The position numbers were made by a program, and so were the translations under genes. A stretch of 17,831 nt of DNA from SIG471 sp045638565 (lineage in GTDB: Bacteria; Bacillota; Clostridia; Oscillospirales; Butyricicoccaceae): NCBI GenBank assembly GCA_045638565.1, contig JAZUBN010000128.1, positions 1-17,831 of the forward strand, given 5' to 3'. The number at the start of each line of letters is the position of its first letter. Position 1 is the first letter of the stretch. Positions 1-7,480 of this stretch are shown one piece after another. The notes beneath the pieces are model-generated. The model was not told where the DNA came from, ran no database searches, and saw only the letters and a list, made by a program, of their open reading frames with translations.

Positions 1-11
1 GACGTGGTCCC

Positions 12-31
12 CCTTCTCCTGCTGGAGAAGG
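12..31. repeat. Hairpin just downstream of pyrD
   Basis: Perfect 8-bp inverted repeat CCTTCTCC / GGAGAAGG with a 4-nt TGCT loop, nine bases past the pyrD stop codon. There is no T-tract on the minus strand, so it is a poor intrinsic terminator. The sequence resembles the CCTCCCTC/GAGGGAGG hairpins inside the 94-bp repeats at 12159 and 14397, so it is probably the edge of a repeat island cut off by the start of the window. Confidence 0.6.
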
Positions 32-40
32 CTATGTTAA

Positions 41-952
41 TTAGTGTGCCTTGCCGATGATGTCGGAAAGCTTTTCGATGCGGTATTTTTCCATAACCTT
101 TGGAAGGTCATTGATAATATCGCGGCAAGCGTATGGATTTACGAGATTCTGTGCGCCCACCTGTACAGCGGAAGCGCCGGCCATCATAAACTCGATTACG
201 TCTTCGGCAGTTGCGATACCGCCGATGCCGATGATTGGAATCTTTACTGCTTCATAAACCTGATATACCATTCTCACAGCAACAGGCTTGATAGCAGGAC
301 CGGAGAAACCAGCCATCTTTGTACTTACGATAGGCTTGCCTGTCTTGAGGTCGATTCTCATACCAAGCATTGTATTGATGAGGGAGATACCGTCTGCGCC
401 GGCTTCTTCGCAAGCCTTTGCGATGGAAACGATATCAGTTACGTTAGGGGAAAGCTTCATGAATACAGGCTTCTTTACTGCCTTCTTGACTTCGCGGCAG
501 ACGAGAGCTGCATTTTCAGCAGATGTACCGAAAGCCATACCGCCTGCCTTTACGTTAGGGCAGGAGATGTTGATTTCCAGAATGCCCACCTGGTCTTCCT
601 TGTCAAACATAGATGCTGTGTGCACATATTCTTCAACCGAGAAGCCGGAGATGTTTGCGATGACCTTGTCGTTATAAAGTGGCTTGAGCTTTGGCAATTC
701 GTTTGCGATAACTGCATCGATACCAGGATTCTGAAGACCGATGGCATTGATGATGCCGCGTTCTGTTTCAGCGATTCTTGGCAGCGGATTGCCGTAACGA
801 GGGTCCTTTGTTGTGCCCTTGAGGCTCATTGAGCCGAGGATGTTGAGGTCATAGAAGCGAGCGAATTCATAGCCGAAGCCGAATGTGCCGCTGGCAGGGA
901 TGACAGGGTTTTTAAGTGTGAGATCACCCAGTTTAACTTCAAGCTTATTCAT
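41..952 (-). CDS. pyrD: Dihydroorotate dehydrogenase, class 1B catalytic subunit
   Basis: The product (303 aa) would oxidise dihydroorotate to orotate on FMN and pass electrons to PyrK, the fourth step of UMP synthesis, in the cytoplasm. Visible features are the N-terminal P-A-S-G-T-F-G motif (19-25), the FMN-contacting Lys45 in SLKGTT, the catalytic-base Cys131 in NISCPN (128-133), SLINT (190-194) and the phosphate-binding GIGGI (242-246). Length and the Cys base match class 1B enzymes, and the adjacent pyrK supports this. I chose ATG at 952 because an AGGAGG site lies about 8-9 nt upstream; a TTG at 955 is in frame but too close to that site. The start overlaps the pyrK stop by 8 nt (ATGAATAA), which suggests coupled translation. 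Confidence 0.96.
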   Translation of the reverse strand: MNKLEVKLGDLTLKNPVIPASGTFGFGYEFARFYDLNILGSMSLKGTTKDPRYGNPLPRIAETERGIINAIGLQNPGIDAVIANELPKLKPLYNDKVIANISGFSVEEYVHTASMFDKEDQVGILEINISCPNVKAGGMAFGTSAENAALVCREVKKAVKKPVFMKLSPNVTDIVSIAKACEEAGADGISLINTMLGMRIDLKTGKPIVSTKMAGFSGPAIKPVAVRMVYQVYEAVKIPIIGIGGIATAEDVIEFMMAGASAVQVGAQNLVNPYACRDIINDLPKVMEKYRIEKLSDIIGKAH

Positions 953-1679
953 CAAATGTTACCTCCTCTGTCAGCATTACAGGACCTTCAACGCAGATGC
1001 GCTTATAGCCTGTGAGAGTCTTGCAGGAACAGCCCATACAGCCGCCGAAGCCGCAGCCCATGCGTGCTTCAAAGGAGAGCTGACCAGGGATGCCTGTCTT
1101 GTGGAGAGCCTTGAGCATTGGCTCAGGACCGCAGGCATAGAGATATTCGATATTCTTGCCTTCCATAGCAGTAGTTACAAAGCCCTTGATGCCGTAAGAG
1201 CCATCGTTTGTTGTAACGAGAACTTCGTCGCAGACAGCCTTGAATTCTTCTTCGCAGAAGACCTGTTCCTTATAGCCGAAGCCGAGAACAGCTGTAACGT
1301 GCTTGCCTTCTGCCTTGAGCTTCTTTGCGAGAGCATAGAGAGGAGGAACGCCTACACCGCCGCCGACAACAGCGACGTGCTGAGCTTCCTTGACAGTATA
1401 GCCGTTGCCGAGACCCATGAGGATGTCGAGCTTCTGACCTTCTGTCATCTTGCTCATCTGTTCTGTGCCCTTGCCCACTACCTTATAGATGATAGTGAAG
1501 GATTCTTCATTCCAGTCGTGGATGGAGATAGGGCGACGGAGGTAAAGACCGTCAAGCTGGAGGTTTACAAACTGACCAGGAGCTGTGATAAGGCTTGTAT
1601 CGCCGAGAAGCACCATCTTGAATGTATCTTCAGCGATCTTTTCGTTGGATTTTATTGTGTAAATCTGAATATGATCCAT
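945..1679 (-). CDS. pyrK: Dihydroorotate dehydrogenase electron transfer subunit
   Basis: The product (244 aa) carries FAD and a [2Fe-2S] cluster and would link PyrD to NAD+. Visible features are the flavin-binding RRPISI (48-53), a glycine-rich nucleotide motif GGGVGVPP (106-113), ACGPEPM (182-188) typical of the ferredoxin-NADP reductase fold, and the C-terminal cluster ligands Cys209-x4-Cys214-x2-Cys217-x11-Cys229. The ATG at 1679 gives the normal family length and begins MDHIQIY; the frame stays open up to 1850, but that part reads through intergenic repeats and has no ribosome-binding site. The site before 1679 (AAAGGGAAA, 12-13 nt away) is weaker than those of the other genes in the operon. 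It is separated from carB by 277 bp of repeats and overlaps pyrD by 8 nt. Confidence 0.93.
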   Translation of the reverse strand: MDHIQIYTIKSNEKIAEDTFKMVLLGDTSLITAPGQFVNLQLDGLYLRRPISIHDWNEESFTIIYKVVGKGTEQMSKMTEGQKLDILMGLGNGYTVKEAQHVAVVGGGVGVPPLYALAKKLKAEGKHVTAVLGFGYKEQVFCEEEFKAVCDEVLVTTNDGSYGIKGFVTTAMEGKNIEYLYACGPEPMLKALHKTGIPGQLSFEARMGCGFGGCMGCSCKTLTGYKRICVEGPVMLTEEVTFDE

Positions 1680-1715
1680 TTTAGTATGTTTCCCTTTCGT
1701 AATAATAGGGTTTGT

Positions 1716-1810
1716 TGGCGCAAGCGCCAGCGATATGTGTAAAACACGCGATATATAAATGCGATATATCCGTAAGCGGATGCGATATATTTGCTGTGCA
1801 AATGATGTCG
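1716..1810. repeat. Modular GCGATATAT array with interspersed mini-palindromes
   Basis: Short anchors GCGATATAT (1748, 1761, 1782; variant GCGATATGT at 1730) alternate with different small perfect palindromes: TGGCGC-AA-GCGCCA (1716-1729), GTGT-AAA-ACAC (1737-1747), ATCCG-TAAG-CGGAT (1768-1781) and ATTTGC-TGT-GCAAAT (1789-1803). The anchor is constant, while the palindromes differ in sequence but stay self-complementary. It lies between pyrK and carB and codes for nothing credible. It is not a CRISPR array because units are too short and irregular. Confidence 0.7.
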
Positions 1811-1836
1811 TATCTGCGATGCTACTAAATAGGTTT

Positions 1837-1903
1837 CGGGATGTCGGCACGCGCCATCCCCTACATTATGTATTGTAGGGTACGGCATTTATGACGTACC
1901 GCC
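1837..1903. repeat. Two GTAGGG-family hairpins in the carB-pyrK gap
   Basis: Two members of the GTAGGGG hairpin family in opposite orientations. One is read on the minus strand at 1837-1864 (stem GGGATG/CATCCC followed by CTAC); the other is on the plus strand at 1875-1903 (stem GGTACG/CGTACC). The stems differ, but each is self-complementary. Confidence 0.7.
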
Positions 1904-1918
1904 TATAAATATGCTCAT

Positions 1919-1941
1919 GCGGGCGGAGGTCGTCCGCCCGC
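1919..1941. repeat. GC-rich hairpin directly after carB
   Basis: Perfect 9-bp inverted repeat GCGGGCGGA / TCCGCCCGC with a 5-nt loop, 15 bases beyond the carB stop codon. No U-tract follows on the minus-strand transcript, so it is not a classical terminator. It could stabilise the upstream message or reduce read-through into pyrK-pyrD; that role is inference. Confidence 0.55.
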
Positions 1942-1956
1942 TGTTTAATTTAATAA

Positions 1957-4900
1957 TTATGCATCAATTGTGCTGATACCGATTGTGATTTCTTCGAGAA
2001 CATCGAGGAGAACTGTTACAGTATCAAGGCTTGTGAACATTGTTACATTGTGTTCAACAGCATATCTTCTCATGAGGAAGCCATCTGTGGAAACCTGATC
2101 TTCTTCACCAAGAGTATTGATGATGTAGGAGATGTGGCCCTGCTTGATGGATTCGAGAACTTCGTCAGAGCCCTGGCTGATCTTCTTCTTTACGCGAGTC
2201 TTGATGCCGTGTTCCTTGAGGAACTTAGCTGTGCCGCTTGTAGCTTCGATGTTGAAGCCGAGGTTATAGAATCTCTTGATAAGTGGGAGAGCAGCTTCCT
2301 TATCAGGGTCAGCAATTGTTGCAAAGAGTGTGCCGTAGTTTTCAACTCTGAGGCCAGATGCCTTAAGAGCCTTGTAAAGAGCACGGTTGAGGGAATCATC
2401 GTAGCCGATTGCTTCACCTGTAGACTTCATTTCTGGAGAAAGTGCTGTATCGAGACCGCGGATCTTAGCGAAGGAGAAGACAGGAGCCTTGACATACCAT
2501 CTCTTCTTTTCTACGCCGAGACCTGTTTCATAACCGAGTTCCTTAAGGCTCTTGCCGAGGGAAACCTTAGCTGCGATGTTAGCGATTGGGTAGCCTGTGG
2601 ACTTAGAGAGGAATGGAACTGTTCTGGAAGAACGTGGGTTTACTTCGATAACGTATACGTCTTCGTGTTCGTCAACGATGAACTGAATGTTGAATGGACC
2701 TACGATGCCGATAGCCTTACCGAGCTTGATTGTATAGTCAACGATTGTGTCCTTAACCTTCTGGGATACCGAGAATGTTGGGTATACAGAGATGGAGTCA
2801 CCGGAGTGAACGCCTGTACGTTCAACGTGTTCCATGATACCTGGGATAAATACGTCTGTGCCGTCGCATACTGCGTCAACTTCAAGTTCCTTACCGCTGA
2901 TATACTTGTCAACGAGAACAGGATGCTTTGCATTGATGGAAACGGCTGTTGTAAGGTAACGCTTGAGCTCTTCGTCGGAGTTAACAATCTGCATTGCACG
3001 GCCGCCGAGAACGAAGGATGGACGAACGAGAACAGGGTACTTGATAGCGTTTGCAGTAGCAAGACCTGCTTCGATAGTTGTAACTGCCTTACCGACAGGC
3101 TGTGGAATCTTGAGGTCTTCCATAAGCTTTTCGAAGAGGTTTCTGTCTTCTGCTCTTGCGATTGCCTTTTCGTCTGTGCCGAGGATGTTAACGCCGAGAC
3201 GCTTGAGGTCTTCGGAGATATTGAGAGCTGTCTGACCGCCGAGAGTTACGATAACGCCCATTGGCTTTTCATGGTCGATAACAGCCATAACATCTTCCTG
3301 TGTGAGAGGCTCGAAGTAGAGCTTGTCGGAAGTTGTATAGTCTGTGGAAACTGTTTCAGGGTTGCAGTTGATGATGATAGCTTCATAGCCTGCTTCTCTG
3401 ATAGCCCAGATAGCGTGAACTGCGCCGTAGTCGAATTCAACGCCCTGACCGATTCTGATAGGACCGGAGCCGAGAACGATAACCTTTTCTCTGTCGGATA
3501 CGATGCTTTCGTTCTGTACGCCGAATGTGGAATAGAAGTAAGGGATGTCAGACTTGATGGAGCCTGCGCAAGTATCGATTACCTTATAAACAGGAACGAT
3601 GCCGTTTTCCTTACGTGTGAAGTAGATTTCGTCAGGGGACTTGTCCCAGAGCTTTGCGATGAATTCGTCAGCGAAGCCCATTGCCTTTGCTGCGAGGAGA
3701 ACCTTTGCGCAGCCGACATTTTCCTTGAGAGCCTTTTCCATATTTACGATGTTGAGGAACTTATCAAGGAAGAACTTGTCGATCTTTGTGTGTTCGTAAA
3801 TTGTATTTACAGATGTGCCGCGTCTGAGAAGCTCAGCGATAGCATAGATTCTTTCGTCTGTTGGATTGTCGATAGCTTCGATGAGCTCTTCCTGAGTAGC
3901 GCCGTCAAACTTCTTGTGCCAGATATGGCAAACGCCTGTTTCGAGGGAGCGCATGGACTTAAGGAGAGATTCTTCAAAGCTTCTGCCGATAGCCATAACT
4001 TCGCCTGTTGCCTTCATCTGTGTGTTGAGAAGCTTGGAAGCAGAGTCAAACTTATCGAATGGGAAACGTGCAACCTTAGTTACGATATAGTCGAGAGATG
4101 GCTCAAGACAAGCTGGTGCGTGAGCGAGCTGGATTTCGTCAAGTGTAAGGCCGACTGCGATGAGAGCGGAAACCTTAGCGATTGGGAAGCCGGAAGCCTT
4201 GGACGCAAGAGCGGAGGAACGGGAAACACGTGGGTTAACTTCGATTACATAATACTGGAAGGAGTATGGGTCGAGAGCGAACTGAACGTTGCAGCCGCCT
4301 TCGATGCCGAGAGCTCTGATAATCTTGAGAGCTGCAGCACGGAGCATACCGACTTCCTTGTTTGTGAGGGACTGGGAAGGAGCGACAACCATGGAGTCAC
4401 CTGTGTGAACGCCGACAGGGTCAACGTTTTCCATGCAGCAGATAGCGATAGCTGTATCGTTCTTGTCGCGCATTACTTCAAATTCGATTTCCTTGTAGCC
4501 GCGGATGGACTTTTCAACGAGAACCTGACCTACTGGGGAAAGCTTGAGAGCGTTGTCAGCAAGCTCGATGAGTTCTTCATCGTTGTCAGCAAAGCCGCCG
4601 CCTGTGCCGCCGAGAGTAAATGCAGGGCGGAGAACAACAGGATAGCCGATGTCGTTGGAGATCTTCTTTGCTTCTTCAACAGTTGTAGCGATTTCAGACT
4701 GTGTAACAGGTTCGCCGATTCTGAGACAGAGATTCTTAAAGAGTTCACGGTCTTCAGCTTCTTCGATGGAATGGAAGGATGTGCCGAGGATTTCAACACC
4801 GCATTCCTTGAGGATGCCCTTCTTTGCAAGCTGCATAGCAAGGTTAAGACCTGTCTGACCGCCGAGGGATGGAACGAGAGCGTCAGGACGTTCTGTTCTG

Positions 4901-5133
4901 ATGATTTTAGCCACGAATTCAAGTGTGAGTGGCTCCATATATACCTTATCAGCGATATTTGTATCTGTCATGATAGTCGCAGGGTTGGAGTTGATGAGGA
5001 TAACCTCATAGCCCTGCTCCTTGAGAGCAAGACAAGCCTGTGTACCGCTGTAGTCGAATTCAGCTGCCTGTCCGATAACGATAGGACCGGAGCCGATAAC
5101 AAGGATTTTCTTAATATCTTCTCTTCTTGGCAT
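1957..5133 (-). CDS. carB: Carbamoyl-phosphate synthetase large subunit
   Basis: The product (1058 aa, close to the family norm) makes carbamoyl phosphate from bicarbonate, ammonia and two ATP. It has the usual two homologous halves: an N-terminal carboxyphosphate ATP-grasp unit (about 1-400, with a SGPIVIGQAAEFDYSG nucleotide motif near residue 14 and EVNPRVSRSSA), an oligomerisation region (about 400-550), a carbamoyl-phosphate ATP-grasp unit (about 550-935, with GSGPIRIGQGVEFDY and EVNPRSSRTVP), and a C-terminal MGS-like allosteric domain (about 936-1058, with ATSGTAKFL). The allosteric domain suggests nucleotide feedback. The ATG at 5133 has a GGAGAT site 8 nt upstream, and the carA stop is 2 nt away. 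Its partner CarA appears unable to hydrolyse glutamine, so this subunit may work on free ammonia. Confidence 0.97.
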   Translation of the reverse strand: MPRREDIKKILVIGSGPIVIGQAAEFDYSGTQACLALKEQGYEVILINSNPATIMTDTNIADKVYMEPLTLEFVAKIIRTERPDALVPSLGGQTGLNLAMQLAKKGILKECGVEILGTSFHSIEEAEDRELFKNLCLRIGEPVTQSEIATTVEEAKKISNDIGYPVVLRPAFTLGGTGGGFADNDEELIELADNALKLSPVGQVLVEKSIRGYKEIEFEVMRDKNDTAIAICCMENVDPVGVHTGDSMVVAPSQSLTNKEVGMLRAAALKIIRALGIEGGCNVQFALDPYSFQYYVIEVNPRVSRSSALASKASGFPIAKVSALIAVGLTLDEIQLAHAPACLEPSLDYIVTKVARFPFDKFDSASKLLNTQMKATGEVMAIGRSFEESLLKSMRSLETGVCHIWHKKFDGATQEELIEAIDNPTDERIYAIAELLRRGTSVNTIYEHTKIDKFFLDKFLNIVNMEKALKENVGCAKVLLAAKAMGFADEFIAKLWDKSPDEIYFTRKENGIVPVYKVIDTCAGSIKSDIPYFYSTFGVQNESIVSDREKVIVLGSGPIRIGQGVEFDYGAVHAIWAIREAGYEAIIINCNPETVSTDYTTSDKLYFEPLTQEDVMAVIDHEKPMGVIVTLGGQTALNISEDLKRLGVNILGTDEKAIARAEDRNLFEKLMEDLKIPQPVGKAVTTIEAGLATANAIKYPVLVRPSFVLGGRAMQIVNSDEELKRYLTTAVSINAKHPVLVDKYISGKELEVDAVCDGTDVFIPGIMEHVERTGVHSGDSISVYPTFSVSQKVKDTIVDYTIKLGKAIGIVGPFNIQFIVDEHEDVYVIEVNPRSSRTVPFLSKSTGYPIANIAAKVSLGKSLKELGYETGLGVEKKRWYVKAPVFSFAKIRGLDTALSPEMKSTGEAIGYDDSLNRALYKALKASGLRVENYGTLFATIADPDKEAALPLIKRFYNLGFNIEATSGTAKFLKEHGIKTRVKKKISQGSDEVLESIKQGHISYIINTLGEEDQVSTDGFLMRRYAVEHNVTMFTSLDTVTVLLDVLEEITIGISTIDA

Positions 5134-5135
5134 TG

Positions 5136-6230
5136 TTACTTATCTCCTCTCATTTTGAACTGCTTCATCATTTCTGTGAATTCCTTGTAGAGATATTCTG
5201 TATCCTGGGAGCCTGGGCCGCCTTCAGGATTGAACTGAGCTGTCATAACGAAGTCATTTTCATTCTTTACGCCTGCAACAGACTTATCGAGAACATTTTC
5301 GAATGTAACAGCAAGACCTGTGTTTTCAAGGCTCTTGCCGCATACTGCGTAAGCGTAATTCTGGGAAACAAGCTCAACCTTGCCTGTTACAAGGTTTCTC
5401 ACAGCGCCGCCGCCTCTGTATGCCTTAGGAAGCTTGTAAATCTTTGCGCCCTTGGAAAGGCAGATGATCTGATGGCCGAGAGCAACGCCGAAGATTGGCA
5501 TCTTGCCCCAGAGAGCCTTTACGATTTCGATAACGTTTTCGTTCTTTGCAGGGCAGCCAGGACCGCCGCCTACAAAGAGACCGTCAGCTTCGAGATGAGC
5601 GATTTCTTCGAGAGTTACTGTAGGAGGAACGATAGTCACATTGCAGCCTACATTATTGAAAGCGCGGATCATGCTGTTCTTGATGCCGCAGTCGATAGCC
5701 ACTACATTATAGGAGTAGTTTGGTGTTCTCTTGTGCCACATCTTCTTGCATGCAACAGCAGCAACAGGATTTTCGCAAGGAACGTAAGCTGCGATCTTTG
5801 CGAGAGCTTCTTCCTTTGTTGTTTCAACGTCTGTGATGATGACCTTCATTTCGCCTTCGTCACGGAGCATAAGAGTGATAGCTCTTGTGTCAAGACCTGT
5901 GATGCCAGGGAGACCGTATTCGCTCATAACGTCGGAAAGTGTTCTTGTATAGCGGTAGTTGGATGGCTTGTCGTTGTAGTCGCCAACGATGAGACCGCCC
6001 ATGTTAGGTGTCTTGGATTCGAAATCCTCGTCTGTGATGCCATAGGAGCCGATGATAGGATATGTGAGCACTACCATCTGTCCGAAATATGCAGGATCGC
6101 TGATAAGCTCCTGATAACCAACCATATTTGTGTTGAAAACTGCCTGGGAAACCATTTCGACGTCTGCGCCGAAACCGTGGCCGATAAATTCTCTGCCGTT
6201 TTCAAACACGATTTTCTTCATCTTATTCAT
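5136..6230 (-). CDS. carA: Carbamoyl-phosphate synthetase small subunit, glutaminase site lost
   Basis: The product (364 aa) aligns along its length with CarA. It has an N-terminal CPSase small-chain domain (about 1-140, FNTNMVGYQE at 32-41) and a C-terminal class I amidotransferase domain (about 175-355). The normal role is to hydrolyse glutamine and feed ammonia to CarB. The catalytic residues are altered: the nucleophile elbow G-x-C-x-G reads G-V-A250-L-G, the catalytic His is Asn334 (QFNPE, Glu336 kept), Ser47 of the glutamine pocket is Ala47, and the conserved Asn-His-Gly reads Asn-Tyr292-Ala293. The reading frame is intact, so it is not a pseudogene. A structural role in an ammonia-dependent synthetase is inferred. 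The ATG at 6230 has AGGAGG 9 nt upstream and overlaps the pyrC stop by 8 nt (ATGAATAA); Met at 6221 is too far from that site. Confidence 0.94.
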   Translation of the reverse strand: MNKMKKIVFENGREFIGHGFGADVEMVSQAVFNTNMVGYQELISDPAYFGQMVVLTYPIIGSYGITDEDFESKTPNMGGLIVGDYNDKPSNYRYTRTLSDVMSEYGLPGITGLDTRAITLMLRDEGEMKVIITDVETTKEEALAKIAAYVPCENPVAAVACKKMWHKRTPNYSYNVVAIDCGIKNSMIRAFNNVGCNVTIVPPTVTLEEIAHLEADGLFVGGGPGCPAKNENVIEIVKALWGKMPIFGVALGHQIICLSKGAKIYKLPKAYRGGGAVRNLVTGKVELVSQNYAYAVCGKSLENTGLAVTFENVLDKSVAGVKNENDFVMTAQFNPEGGPGSQDTEYLYKEFTEMMKQFKMRGDK

Positions 6231-7479
6231 ATTTGTAAACCTCCTTGCCTGCAACTATAGTATTTGTGACTCTGCCATATACTTCCATGCCGTCAAACGG
6301 TGTGCATTTGCCCATGGAAACAAAGTCAGCAGTGTCGATGTTATATTTTTCTTCTGTATCCAAGATAACGATGTCAGCCTTTGCGCCTTCCTTGATGTCA
6401 TATTCAAGGCCGAGGATTTTGCCCGCCTTTGTCATAAGCTCAAGAAGCTTTTCAAGGGAGATACCGTGTTCTTTACAAAGTTTTGTGTAAGATACTGCAA
6501 AAGCAGTTTCAGAGCCTACAATGCCCATTGCAGAGCCTGCAAGACCCTTGGATTTATCTTCAACAGAGTGCGGAGCGTGGTCTGTTGCGATGCAGTCGAT
6601 AGTGCCGTCCTTGATGCCTTCGATGATGGCATCGCGGTCACTTGCATCACGGAGCGGAGGATTCATCTTGAATCGGCCGTGGTCCTCTGTGATGTCCATA
6701 TCGCAGAGAGCGATGTGGTGAGGTGTAACTTCGCAGGTTACGAAAGAGCCCTTTGCCTTGGCCTTGCGTACAGCCTCGATGCTTTCCTTTGCGGAAATGT
6801 GGCATACGTGGTATCTTGCGCCGTACTTTTCAGCAAGAGCGATATCGCGTACCACCTGACCGTATTCACATTCACTTACGATACCCTTGTGGCCGTTAGC
6901 CTGAGAATACTTGCCCTCGTGGATGTAGCCGCCGTTAAGAAGAGCTTCATCTTCGCAGTGAGCCGAAACGAGAACGTCGATTTCGGCAGCTGTCATCATG
7001 ACCTTGTCCATCATTTCCTTTGTCTGGATGCCCTTGCCGTCGTCAGAGAAGCCGACAACGTATGGAGCGATATCGATCATGTTTACGATTTCCTTGCCCT
7101 TTTCGCCCATTGTGATGGCTGCAAACGGAAATACGTTGATGCAGGAATCCTTTTCGATGAGATCGAGCTGATACTGAACATTTGCCACAGTATCAGGGAC
7201 AGGATTGAGGTTTGGCATAGGGCAGACAGTTGTGAAGCCACCCTTTGCAGCAGCGGCTGTGCCTGTCTTTATCGTTTCCTTGTGTTCAAAGCCAGGCTCA
7301 CGGAGATGCACGTGCATATCGATGAAGCCGTGGGAAACGATCTTGCCGGAAGCGTCGATAACTTCGCCTTTTTCCTCAAGACCCGGAGCAATTTTAGTGA
7401 TTTTGTCGTTTTCGATATATATATCGGCATTCACAAGGCTGCCGCCCATGAACACCTTACCGTTTTTGATAGTTAACAT
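6223..7479 (-). CDS. pyrC: Dihydroorotase
   Basis: The product (418 aa) would cyclise N-carbamoyl-aspartate to dihydroorotate, step three of UMP synthesis. The metal-binding and catalytic signature of the longer Gram-positive-type enzyme is present: GFIDMHVHLREPG (51-63, His56 and His58), CPMPN (86-90), DDGKG (146-150), His174, His224/His227 and the catalytic ATDHAPH (298-304, Asp300). Length matches B. subtilis-type PyrC rather than the shorter E. coli type. The ATG at 7479 has a GGAGG site 7 nt upstream, and the pyrB stop lies 1 nt away, so pyrB and pyrC are surely co-transcribed. Confidence 0.96.
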   Translation of the reverse strand: MLTIKNGKVFMGGSLVNADIYIENDKITKIAPGLEEKGEVIDASGKIVSHGFIDMHVHLREPGFEHKETIKTGTAAAAKGGFTTVCPMPNLNPVPDTVANVQYQLDLIEKDSCINVFPFAAITMGEKGKEIVNMIDIAPYVVGFSDDGKGIQTKEMMDKVMMTAAEIDVLVSAHCEDEALLNGGYIHEGKYSQANGHKGIVSECEYGQVVRDIALAEKYGARYHVCHISAKESIEAVRKAKAKGSFVTCEVTPHHIALCDMDITEDHGRFKMNPPLRDASDRDAIIEGIKDGTIDCIATDHAPHSVEDKSKGLAGSAMGIVGSETAFAVSYTKLCKEHGISLEKLLELMTKAGKILGLEYDIKEGAKADIVILDTEEKYNIDTADFVSMGKCTPFDGMEVYGRVTNTIVAGKEVYKYE

Positions 7480-7480
7480 A

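Noticed and set aside
953..955. TTG start for pyrD one codon upstream of the ATG
   Set aside because: It leaves only about 5 nt from AGGAGG, and the ATG at 950-952 has better spacing and keeps the neat 8-nt overlap.
1716..1810. CRISPR array
   Set aside because: Repeat units are only about 9 bp with spacers of a few to 13 bp that are themselves palindromes, and no cas genes are nearby.
2050..5190. A 1046-codon open frame antisense to carB, and similar long antisense frames opposite pyrD, carA, pyrC and the serine hydrolase
   Set aside because: They lack ribosome-binding sites, have odd Cys/Ser/Val/Asn-rich composition and no recognisable motif. They arise from the biased codon use of the real genes on the other strand.
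5136..6230. Loss of the CarA catalytic Cys as a sequencing error or pseudogene
   Set aside because: Cys (TGC/TGT) to Ala (GCT) needs at least two base changes, four other active-site positions changed as well, and the whole frame and operon context are intact.
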